From the IMG/VR virus record IMGVR_UViG_3300027777_000028, positions 1 through 64,000 of that record: a stretch of DNA of 64,000 nt, one strand, 5' to 3'. The DNA is from a virus. Positions 16,320 through 24,083 of this stretch are shown one piece after another. Each line of letters begins with the position of its first letter. The first letter of the stretch is position 1. Below the pieces are notes generated by a model. That model saw nothing but the letters and a program-made list of their open reading frames with translations. It was not told the origin of the DNA and searched no databases. A program made the translations under genes and the position numbers.

Positions 16320-19300
16320 ATGGCAACTAACAGTAAGGTTTTTGTTTCGCCCGGTGTGTATACTTCTGAAGTTGACTTAAGCTTTGTAGCCCAAAGTGTC
16401 GGTGTAACTACATTAGGTATAGTTGGTGAAACTTTATTAGGTCCAGCTTTTGAACCTATTTTCATTACAAATTTCACAGAATTTGAAAGCGTATTTGGAC
16501 CAACGTCCCCAGAAAAATTCGTAAACACTCAAATTCCAAAATACGAAGCATCGTATATCGCTAAAGCTTATTTACAACAATCTAACCAATTGTTTGTTAC
16601 AAGAATTCTTGGTTTATCAGGATATGATGCAGGACCATCTTGGTCTGTAACAACTGTGGCTAACGTAGATCCATCAACAATTGGTGTTTGGTGTTTAAGT
16701 TCAGTTACGGATTATACAACTTGTGAAACTACTTGTGTTACTCCTAAAGAATTAACATTTACAGTTCCTTTTACCGCATGTACAAACTCTGTAACAACAA
16801 TCGGATATAACGCTAATTTCCCTGATGAAATTCAAGATATTCTTTTCACTCAATTTGAACAATTCAATGGATCAACGTCCACATTAGATTCACAAATCAG
16901 AAACTTAATTTTTGATGTAATAACTGATTCTAATCCATATATGGCGGAAGATGAATACATTTCATATTTTGGTTCAATAGACACTCAAGATTATAATACC
17001 TTAGAAGGTGCGGGATGGACAGCGGCAACTAATGTGTTTAATGTTCCTTCAGTTTCACTTGATGATACAAGTTTAACATCGCCATTAAATGATGCTTGGT
17101 ATTACGCTTTATTTACAAACACAGGAAATACTCACTACAGTGGTTATTCATTCTTTACTTATGTTTCAGGTTTGACTGCTTATTATCCTAACCCTACACC
17201 AACACCACAAGCAACAGCGTCTCCAACGCCAACTCCTTCATTTGTAAATCCTTGTATTACACCTTCACCATTTACATCACCAACACCAACTCCTACACCT
17301 GTTAATATCGATTGTTATTCAGGAACTATTGTTGGTAAAATTTATTACTATACAGGTACTTCATATGTTAATTATGATAATGTAGTTGTTGGAACATTAA
17401 GATCAAGAGGTATTTCAACTTATACAAACGCAACTAACCCAACATATTCAGTAACAGGAACATCTGACGTAACACTTAATATGACTGGACAATATTCGGC
17501 AGTATTGAAAAATCCTTATTCTACATTTGGTGTAAATGTAATTGATAAGTTTGGAACAAGTTATTCATTTGAAACTTCTTTTACACAAAATGATCCGGAA
17601 TATTGGTCAAAAGTATTTGGTGTTTCCAATTTCCAAAAACCAAGAATTGAAGTTCCAGTATTTGCTGAAGAAAACTTCCAGTCATGGTTAAATTACTCTT
17701 GGAAAAAAGGTTACATTAGAGGTTTAAATCCTAATTTAATTGCTCTTGACTCAGCTCAAAGTGGTGATCCAAATTCAATTGGTTGGTATTTAGATAAATG
17801 GCAAACACCAGTTTCACCTTTTGTTGTTTCAGAATTAAGAGGTAATAAAGTTTATGACCTATTTAGATTCTATACAGTTTCTGACGGTGACGCAGCAAAC
17901 ACATTGATTAAAATTTCAATTATTAATCAATCATATAATAACTTAACGTTTGATGTATTGATTCGTAGCTATTTTGATACAGATGCAAATCCTGTTGTTC
18001 TTGAGAAATTTACTAATTGTGCTATGGATCCGGGACAAAATAACTTTATCGGAAATAAAATTGGTACATTAGACGGAGAATACGCACTTAACTCAAGATA
18101 TGTAATGGTTGAGATGAGTGAAGATGCTCCAATCGACACACTACCTTGTGGATTCAACGGATTTAACTTTAGAAATTACGCAGGAGCTAATTCACCATTC
18201 CCAATTATCAAAGGAAAATATGATTTCCCTGGTGAAGTTATTTATAACCCACCATTTGGTTTATCTTCAGGAAATGATGATGCACTTACAAGTCCAGGTG
18301 ATAATGTAAGAAGAACTTATTTAGGTATTTCAAATTCTTATGGATGGGATCCAGCGTTCTTTGAATATGTCGGTAAAAGAAACCCAATTAATTCTTGTGA
18401 TATTGATGGTCTTCCATTTAATTATAGATCTGAAGGTTTCCACATGGACGTAAACGCAAGTGGTTTAACGATCGGACCTGAGTTTTCTACAAGTGGTGAA
18501 CCAAGATTTGTTTGTGGTAATTCATCATTCCTTACAGAACCTGAATCACCTACAAATGCTTATTACAGATTATTCGCACGTAAATTCACATTCTTAGTTC
18601 AAGGTGGATTTGATGGATGGGATATTTACAGAGAATGGAGAACAAATACTGACGAATATCAAATTGGTAGAAGAGGATTCCTTAACGGAGCTTGTCCATC
18701 ATCAAGATATCCTACCGCAGTTGGTTGGGGAGCATTTAAAGAAATTTCTTTGGGTGACGGTACACAAAATTTTGCTAACACCGACTACTACGCATACTTG
18801 TTAGGACAACAAACATTCGCTAACCCTGAAGCAACAAACATTAACGTTTTTGTTACACCTGGTATTGATTATGTAAATAACAGTAATTTGGTTGAGGATG
18901 CGGTTCAAATGATTGAATTCAACAGAGCAGATTCACTTTATGTTTGTACAACTCCTGACTACGACTTATATTTACCAACAACAACCGGTATTGATGGGTT
19001 TATCTACCCTACAGAAGCGGTTAATAATTTGGAAACCACAGGAATTGACTCAAACTATACGGCTACTTACTATCCGTGGGTATTGACAAGAGATAGTGTA
19101 AATAACACTCAAATCTACATTCCACCTACGGCTGAGGTAACAAGAAACTTAGCCTTGACAGATAACATCGCGTTCCCTTGGTTCGCAGCGGCGGGTTACA
19201 CTCGTGGTATTGTTAATTGTATCAAAGCTCGTAAGAAACTAACACAAGAAGATAGAGATACTCTTTATGTTGGTAGAATTAACCCAATTGCGACTTTCTC

Positions 19301-19670
19301 TGATGTTGGTACTGTAATTTGGGGTAATAAAACTCTACAAGTTAGAGAATCCGCTCTTGATAGAATTAACGTAAGAAGATTATTATTACAAGCACGTAAG
19401 TTGATTTCAGCAGTATCTATTAGATTGTTGTTTGAACAAAACGACGCACAAGTTAGACAAGACTTCTTAAACGCTGTTAATCCAATCTTAGATGCCATTA
19501 GAAGAGACCGTGGTTTATATGACTTCCGTGTAACCGTTTCGTCTTCTCCTGAAGATTTAGATAGAAACCAATTAACAGGAAAAATCTATATCAAACCTAC
19601 AAGAGCTCTTGAATTTATTGATATTACTTTCTACATCACTCCAACAGGAGCGTCGTTTGAAAATATCTAA
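16320..19670 (+). CDS. gp18: Tail sheath protein, T4 gp18-like, with large insertion
   Basis: This 1116-residue protein begins with the sheath N-terminus (VFVSPGVYTSEVDLSF). It ends with the conserved inner-layer domain: INVRRLLLQARKLI, then LFEQNDAQVRQDFLNAVNPI and a final LEFIDITFYITPTG strand. The sheath surrounds the tail tube and contracts at infection. T4 gp18 has 659 residues, so there are about 450 extra, mainly after residue 140. They include a Thr-Pro-rich linker at about 288-328 (PTPTPQATASPTPTPS, later TSPTPTPTP) that probably tethers surface-exposed domains. A strong terminator follows 20 bases after the stop, and a candidate promoter precedes it, so this abundant protein may have its own transcript. 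Confidence 0.92.
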   Translation: MATNSKVFVSPGVYTSEVDLSFVAQSVGVTTLGIVGETLLGPAFEPIFITNFTEFESVFGPTSPEKFVNTQIPKYEASYIAKAYLQQSNQLFVTRILGLSGYDAGPSWSVTTVANVDPSTIGVWCLSSVTDYTTCETTCVTPKELTFTVPFTACTNSVTTIGYNANFPDEIQDILFTQFEQFNGSTSTLDSQIRNLIFDVITDSNPYMAEDEYISYFGSIDTQDYNTLEGAGWTAATNVFNVPSVSLDDTSLTSPLNDAWYYALFTNTGNTHYSGYSFFTYVSGLTAYYPNPTPTPQATASPTPTPSFVNPCITPSPFTSPTPTPTPVNIDCYSGTIVGKIYYYTGTSYVNYDNVVVGTLRSRGISTYTNATNPTYSVTGTSDVTLNMTGQYSAVLKNPYSTFGVNVIDKFGTSYSFETSFTQNDPEYWSKVFGVSNFQKPRIEVPVFAEENFQSWLNYSWKKGYIRGLNPNLIALDSAQSGDPNSIGWYLDKWQTPVSPFVVSELRGNKVYDLFRFYTVSDGDAANTLIKISIINQSYNNLTFDVLIRSYFDTDANPVVLEKFTNCAMDPGQNNFIGNKIGTLDGEYALNSRYVMVEMSEDAPIDTLPCGFNGFNFRNYAGANSPFPIIKGKYDFPGEVIYNPPFGLSSGNDDALTSPGDNVRRTYLGISNSYGWDPAFFEYVGKRNPINSCDIDGLPFNYRSEGFHMDVNASGLTIGPEFSTSGEPRFVCGNSSFLTEPESPTNAYYRLFARKFTFLVQGGFDGWDIYREWRTNTDEYQIGRRGFLNGACPSSRYPTAVGWGAFKEISLGDGTQNFANTDYYAYLLGQQTFANPEATNINVFVTPGIDYVNNSNLVEDAVQMIEFNRADSLYVCTTPDYDLYLPTTTGIDGFIYPTEAVNNLETTGIDSNYTATYYPWVLTRDSVNNTQIYIPPTAEVTRNLALTDNIAFPWFAAAGYTRGIVNCIKARKKLTQEDRDTLYVGRINPIATFSDVGTVIWGNKTLQVRESALDRINVRRLLLQARKLISAVSIRLLFEQNDAQVRQDFLNAVNPILDAIRRDRGLYDFRVTVSSSPEDLDRNQLTGKIYIKPTRALEFIDITFYITPTGASFENI

Positions 19671-19692
19671 ATTTATCAGATCATAAATAAGG

Positions 19693-19718
19693 GGGGAACA
19701 TTAGTTCCCCTTTTTTTT
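19693..19718 (+). terminator. Rho-independent-type terminator after sheath gene
   Basis: GGGGAAC pairs with GTTCCCC around an ATTA loop, followed by eight T residues. It begins 22 bases after the sheath stop codon and is the strongest terminator in the window. Confidence 0.9.
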
Positions 19719-19727
19719 AATTTAAGA

Positions 19728-19734
19728 TATTTAT
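19728..19734 (+). promoter_or_regulatory. TATTTAT motif, candidate phage promoter
   Basis: GATATTTAT lies just after the sheath terminator and only 4 bases before the ATG of the HAD-like gene. If it is a promoter, the transcript would be leaderless or start inside the gene, where ATG 19805 is available. Confidence 0.4.
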
Positions 19735-19738
19735 TGTT

Positions 19739-20569
19739 ATGAATTACAAAAATTTTGTAAAAGATATAATTACAGAAATTATTAGTGATCAATTAAAACC
19801 AACAATGAAGTATTATGCTTTTGATTGGGATGATAATCTAATGTATATGCCGACCAAAATTTATTTGAAAGACGATAAAGGAAAAAGTGTTGGTATGTCA
19901 ACTGAAGATTTTGCAGAATACAGAACTGAAATTGGTAAAGAACCTTTTAATTACAAAGGACACAAGATTGTTGGTTTTGACGACGAAGCTTTTAGAGATT
20001 TTAGAGTTCATGGTGATAAAGAATTTGTTAAAGACTCTATAAAATCTCCAACAGGACCTTCTTGGAATGATTTTGTTGAGGCGGTCAATGATGGGTCTAT
20101 ATTTTCGATTATCACAGCAAGAGGTCACACCCCTAGTGTTTTAAAAAATGCTGTTTATAATTTAATTAAAAAGAATAAACACGGGTTAAACGAAAAAACT
20201 ATTGTTAAAAATCTTAAAAAATATAGAGATCTTGCAGATGAAGACGAATTATCTGATGATGATATTATTAGATATTACTTAGATATGTGTAAATTTTATC
20301 CTGTAACGTTTGGTCAGGGTTCTGCTGCTAATCCCGAACAATTAAAGGTGGATGCAATGAGAGAGTTTATGTCTTATGTTCAAAAACTTTCTAGACAACT
20401 GCAAGAAAAGGCATTTATGAAAAACAAAATCAGTAATTATTTTATACCTTATATTGGTTTTTCTGATGATGATTTAAGAAATGTTCAAATTATGAGAAAG
20501 AATTTTGATGATGAAGATGAATTAAAAATTTATCATACTAGTAAGGAAGGTAAAACTAAATATGAATAA
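19739..20569 (+). CDS. HAD-like hydrolase / phosphatase
   Basis: The 276 residues include HAD motif I, YAFDWDDNL (Asp29 nucleophile, Asp31), motif II in SIITARGH (Thr), and a late acidic FSDDDLRN that can serve as motif IV. HAD enzymes are mostly phosphatases using an aspartyl-phosphate intermediate. The substrate cannot be told; a polynucleotide 3'-phosphatase or nucleotide phosphatase is plausible in a phage. About 22 residues precede the fold (MNYKNFVKDIITEIISDQ), an amphipathic leader similar in kind to those of two other genes here. An alternative start is ATG 19805, just before KYYAFDWDD. It lies between the sheath and tube genes but has its own terminator and motif boundary. Confidence 0.7.
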   Translation: MNYKNFVKDIITEIISDQLKPTMKYYAFDWDDNLMYMPTKIYLKDDKGKSVGMSTEDFAEYRTEIGKEPFNYKGHKIVGFDDEAFRDFRVHGDKEFVKDSIKSPTGPSWNDFVEAVNDGSIFSIITARGHTPSVLKNAVYNLIKKNKHGLNEKTIVKNLKKYRDLADEDELSDDDIIRYYLDMCKFYPVTFGQGSAANPEQLKVDAMREFMSYVQKLSRQLQEKAFMKNKISNYFIPYIGFSDDDLRNVQIMRKNFDDEDELKIYHTSKEGKTKYE

Positions 20570-20634
20570 CTGGTCTAGTTAATAGATTATTTAAAAAAAA
20601 ACAGAAGTAAATAGAAAAATTTTTAATAAGATAC

Positions 20635-20641
20635 TATTTAT
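20635..20641 (+). promoter_or_regulatory. TATTTAT motif, candidate promoter of tail tube gene
   Basis: ACTATTTATAA lies 35 bases before the tail tube ATG, in a 107-base A/T-rich gap with no other feature that I can see. Confidence 0.5.
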
Positions 20642-20676
20642 AATAAAAATAAAACAAAAAACTAAAAAAAAACAAT

Positions 20677-21165
20677 ATGGCTGATTTATTAATGAAAATG
20701 CCAATCCCTTATGAACCGAAAAGGGAGAACCGATGGATACTTAGATTTCCGTCGTCACTTGGGATCAATGAGTGGTATGTTGAAACAACGTCAAGACCAA
20801 AACTTACAATTGCTTCGACAGAGATTCAGTTTTTGAATACTTCAACTTATGTTGCTGGTCGTTTCACTTGGGGAGAGTTACCTGTAACATTTAGAGATCC
20901 AATTGGACCTTCTGCGTCTCAAGCGGTTATGGAATGGATTCGTTTATGTGCTGAGTCAGTAACAGGACGTATGGGTTATGCTGCGGGATACAAGAAAAAT
21001 GTTGATCTTGAAATGTTAGACCCAACAGGTGTTGTTGTTGAAAAATGGATTTTAGAAGGAACTTTCCTTTTAGGATATGATGGGGGATCATTAACATATT
21101 CATCAGATGGTGTAGCAAAAATAAGTTGTCAGATGAGAATGGACCGTTGTATATTGGTTTATTAA
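20677..21165 (+). CDS. gp19: Tail tube protein, T4 gp19-like
   Basis: The 162 residues match T4 gp19 (163) in length and pattern. NRWILRFPSSLGINEWYVETTSRP is followed by a beta-strand core (FTWGELPVTFRDPIGPSASQ), a helix (AVMEWIRLCAES), and a C-terminal ILEGTFLLGYDGGSLTYSSD strand pair. Hexameric rings of this protein stack to form the inner tube through which DNA passes. It is separated from the sheath gene by the HAD-like gene; in T4 the two are adjacent. A candidate promoter precedes it. Confidence 0.9.
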   Translation: MADLLMKMPIPYEPKRENRWILRFPSSLGINEWYVETTSRPKLTIASTEIQFLNTSTYVAGRFTWGELPVTFRDPIGPSASQAVMEWIRLCAESVTGRMGYAAGYKKNVDLEMLDPTGVVVEKWILEGTFLLGYDGGSLTYSSDGVAKISCQMRMDRCILVY

Positions 21166-21242
21166 TCACATATATTTTTTTTATTTAAGAATTAAATGTT
21201 TACTAACAATAACATATTCTTATTTTTATTATAAAAAATAAT

Positions 21243-22013
21243 ATGGAACAAGATGTTTATCAAGCAGGACAAGCTGAATTCAATTTACCTCATGATGTGA
21301 TACAACTACCTAGTCAAGGTAAATTTTACAAATCAAAAAAGAAATCTGTAAAGGTTGGTTATTTAACCGCAGTTGATGAGAATATCATTGCTGAAGCGGA
21401 TTATAAAAAAAGTATAACAGAAAGTATTATATTTCCTTTATTAAGAAATAAACTTTATGAAAAAGATTTAAGACCCGAAGAACTTGTTGATGGTGATGTT
21501 GAAGCAATCCTTTTATTTTTACGAAATACATCATTTGGACCTGAATACACTGTTAGTTCTATTGATCCAGAAACTGATAAAAGGTTTCAAACGACAATTA
21601 GTTTAGACGAATTAAATTACAAAAAAATTAATTATGAACCAAATGAAGATGGATATTTTGAAACCAAACTTCCTGTGTCAGGATCAAGAGTAAAATTAAA
21701 AATCTTGAATATGGGTGAAAAATTTGAAATTGAAAATATCTTAAAATCATATCCAGCAGGAAGAGTGACTCCAACTATTACTACAAGATTATTAAAACAA
21801 ATTGTTGAAATTGACGGAGATTCTGACAAAGGTAATATTGCAATCTTTATTGAAAAGATGCCAATTGCTGATTCCAAATATATTAGAAAGTTTTTATCTG
21901 AAAATGAACCGAGATTAGATCTATCAAAAGAAGTAATAGCCCCGTCAGGAGAAAGAGTAGTGATCGACATTACTTTTGGGGTGGAGTTTTTTCGGCCTTT
22001 CTTATCAATATAA
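21243..22013 (+). CDS. Tail assembly chaperone / baseplate hub assembly protein, gp26-like
   Basis: The 256 residues have the N-terminal pattern of the gp26-type family: DVIQLPSQGKFYKSKKKSVKVGYLTAVDE, ELVDGDVEAILLFLRNTSFG, then LPVSGSRVKLKIL. The gene lies directly before the tape measure gene, as tail assembly chaperone genes do. Near its end it reads GAG TTT TTT CGG (21984-21995). A second frame, offset by +1, stays open from 21964 across the annotated stop and ends at 22146. This strongly suggests a frameshifted longer product of about 300 residues. A degenerate A/T-rich element (TATTTTTATTATAA), not the exact TATTTAT motif, precedes the gene. Confidence 0.75.
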   Translation: MEQDVYQAGQAEFNLPHDVIQLPSQGKFYKSKKKSVKVGYLTAVDENIIAEADYKKSITESIIFPLLRNKLYEKDLRPEELVDGDVEAILLFLRNTSFGPEYTVSSIDPETDKRFQTTISLDELNYKKINYEPNEDGYFETKLPVSGSRVKLKILNMGEKFEIENILKSYPAGRVTPTITTRLLKQIVEIDGDSDKGNIAIFIEKMPIADSKYIRKFLSENEPRLDLSKEVIAPSGERVVIDITFGVEFFRPFLSI

Positions 22014-22146
22014 AACAACAATTTTAGACGAATTTTATTATTTCTCAAAAATATTTAGAACACAATATTCTGAATTTTTGAATATGCCAACGTATGTAAG
22101 GAAGTATCTTATAAATAAATTTGTTTCTGAAAGCGAAAAGAAATAA
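21976..22146 (+). CDS. Frameshift extension of tail assembly chaperone (probable)
   Basis: This frame is +1 (or -2) relative to the preceding gene. It is open from 21964, has a TTG at 21976 and no early ATG, and encodes after the T-run GLSYQYKTTILDEFYYF, then SKIFRTQYSEFLNMPTYVRK and a charged end. It fills most of the otherwise empty 160-base gap before the tape measure gene. Helical content and the F-x-N-M-P-x-Y-V-R-K-Y segment look like genuine protein. Shifting at the six T residues 21987-21992 would give ..GVEFF-GLSYQYK.. Chaperone pairs made by frameshifting (lambda G/GT, Mu gp41/42) precede tape measure genes in many phages. Independent TTG initiation is the alternative. Confidence 0.6.
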   Translation: MGWSFFGLSYQYKTTILDEFYYFSKIFRTQYSEFLNMPTYVRKYLINKFVSESEKK

Positions 22147-22151
22147 AACAA

Positions 22152-22158
22152 TATTTAT
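22152..22158 (+). promoter_or_regulatory. TATTTAT motif, candidate promoter of tape measure gene
   Basis: AATATTTATTT lies 16 bases before the tape measure ATG and 5 bases after the stop of the frameshift extension. Confidence 0.5.
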
Positions 22159-22174
22159 TTAAAAATAAGTTTAA

Positions 22175-24028
22175 ATGCCTAGTTACGAAAATTTAAGTAC
22201 TGAAAAGTTAATTAGAGAACTTAAAGACCGAGATGCGACTATAGATTATCAAGATGGTAAAATTAGAAATCTTCAACGAGCTCAATCTTCAACTCAATCT
22301 TCATCATTTGAAGAAAGTGCAGACTCTTATAATGTATGGGTGGCAAATCTAGACGGAATTACAAATAAATTACTTTCAACAGCAAAAGAATATAGTGAAG
22401 CCATAAATCCATTGAATTCAGATGCTTTTGCAAAACTAGACGAATACGGAACAGGACTTCAAGCAACTTTTGGTTTAGGAAAGGAAAGGATGGAAGAGTT
22501 CAAAAAAACCATCGCAGACGTTGCTCCTGAATTAGCTAAGATGGGGATTGACGAAGCCAAAATAGCCGAAAAAGTTGGTGACATAATGAGAGGATTGGGA
22601 ACTACCGCAAGTTTAAGTACAAAAGCTATTACTGAATTAGCGGCGGTGTCAAAAGTTACTGGAGAACAAGAGGAAACTTTAGCTGCCAATTTTAAAGAAG
22701 TCGGAGTATCAATTAATGATGTTGGTTCAGAAATGAAAACAGTAATTGATTACGCTAAAAATGTCGGAGTTTCTGTTAAAGGAGTTTCAAGTGATGTTGT
22801 TTCAAACTTAAACAAAATGAATTTGTATAACTTTGATAACGGTATCAAAGGTTTAGCAACTATGGCGGCAACATCACAAAGAATTGGTCTTAAAATGAGT
22901 GAAGTCTTTTCGTTTTCTGAAAAAATATATAATCCTGAAGGAGCAATAGAAATGGCAGCGGGATTACAAAGACTTGGTGTAACCGCCAGTGGATTGTTAG
23001 ATCCTTTAAAGGCAATGGATTTGGCAGCGAATGATCCTGAAGGATTACAAAAAGAAATGATAAATATTACCAAAGAGTTTACAACATTTAATGAAAAAAA
23101 TGGTAAATTCGAAATACTTCCAGGTTCTAAAAGAAGGTTAAGAGAAATTGCGAAAGAAATGGAAATACCTGTGGAACAATTGGCAAAAATGTCAATTAAC
23201 GCAGCAGACTTTGATATGAAAATGAAACAAATTAAATTTCCTTCATTAGCCGAAGGTGATGAAGAAACAAAACAACTCATTGCCTCAATGGCACAATTAG
23301 AAGGTGGTGTCGCAAAAATACAAGTTAAACAAGAGAGTGGTGAGGTTGTTACAAAGGCTGTTGAAGAATTAACACCACAAGACATTGCCGAATTAAAAAA
23401 GGCAAACGAAGACTCATCTAAAAGTTTGGAAGAGTTGGCGGTAGAACAATTATCAGTTCAAGAACAAACTTTAGCATATTTTAAAAGTGGTGAATTAGCA
23501 CTTAAAATGGGAAAAGCGACATCACCTAGTTTAAGTAGATTTTATGGAGCAGTTGCTAAAACCAATCTTGCGGTTGCTAAAAACGTAAGTAAAGCCGTAG
23601 GAGGTACAGAGGGTGTTAGAAATGAAATGCAAAACCTAGCAGGTCCTGCTGAAGGATTAATTAAATCCTTAATGGATGGTAATAAGGCAAATGTTGCAAT
23701 TTATAGTGAACAATTACAAAAAAATACTCAAGATATATTTGATAAATTAGTACCAAAAGGTTCGGCTTTAGTAACAGATATTGCTAAAGACGTTTCTACA
23801 ACTTTTGCTGAAACATATAAAAATGTGGGAAATCCTGAAAATAAAGAAACAAAAACAGTAACTCATAAACACGAAGGTACTCTTATTTTGAAGGGAGAAG
23901 GTAATGTAAACGGTGTGACACAAAGGAACATTAACGATTTATTATCTGACCCGAGTAATGCAAGTCAAACTAATTTCTTGTTGAATGGTGGGTCTGAACC
24001 AAGCGCAGCGACAGGTAAGAAAAATTAG
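22175..24028 (+). CDS. Tail tape measure protein
   Basis: The 617-residue protein is almost wholly helical, with long Ala/Lys/Glu-rich stretches (FGLGKERMEEFKKTIADVAP, ITELAAVSKVTGEQEE). It has no catalytic motif and a soluble Gly/Ser-rich end. T4 gp29 has 590 residues, so the length would fit a T4-sized tail. Tape measure proteins set tail length and fill the tube lumen until infection. Position after the gp26-like chaperone and before the giant baseplate genes supports this. A 'THKHEGTLILKGEGNVNGVT' strand segment near residue 570 may be the baseplate-binding end. No transmembrane helix is obvious. Confidence 0.75.
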   Translation: MPSYENLSTEKLIRELKDRDATIDYQDGKIRNLQRAQSSTQSSSFEESADSYNVWVANLDGITNKLLSTAKEYSEAINPLNSDAFAKLDEYGTGLQATFGLGKERMEEFKKTIADVAPELAKMGIDEAKIAEKVGDIMRGLGTTASLSTKAITELAAVSKVTGEQEETLAANFKEVGVSINDVGSEMKTVIDYAKNVGVSVKGVSSDVVSNLNKMNLYNFDNGIKGLATMAATSQRIGLKMSEVFSFSEKIYNPEGAIEMAAGLQRLGVTASGLLDPLKAMDLAANDPEGLQKEMINITKEFTTFNEKNGKFEILPGSKRRLREIAKEMEIPVEQLAKMSINAADFDMKMKQIKFPSLAEGDEETKQLIASMAQLEGGVAKIQVKQESGEVVTKAVEELTPQDIAELKKANEDSSKSLEELAVEQLSVQEQTLAYFKSGELALKMGKATSPSLSRFYGAVAKTNLAVAKNVSKAVGGTEGVRNEMQNLAGPAEGLIKSLMDGNKANVAIYSEQLQKNTQDIFDKLVPKGSALVTDIAKDVSTTFAETYKNVGNPENKETKTVTHKHEGTLILKGEGNVNGVTQRNINDLLSDPSNASQTNFLLNGGSEPSAATGKKN

Positions 24029-24063
24029 TAGGTATATACTCCTTCAAAAAAATACATAATATC

Positions 24064-24070
24064 TATTTAT
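24064..24070 (+). promoter_or_regulatory. TATTTAT motif, candidate phage promoter
   Basis: TCTATTTATAG lies 13 bases before the start of the 1697-residue baseplate gene, in a 55-base gap. Confidence 0.5.
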
Positions 24071-24083
24071 AGAATAAAGTAGT

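Noticed and set aside
21632-22048. Minus-strand 138-residue open frame
   Set aside because: It is antisense to the gp26-like gene and its frameshift region; no independent support.
22750-23385. Minus-strand 211-residue open frame
   Set aside because: It is antisense to the tape measure gene, has no promoter motif or leader, and its Ser/Ala/Ile-rich composition is what complementing a helical Ala/Lys/Glu protein gives.
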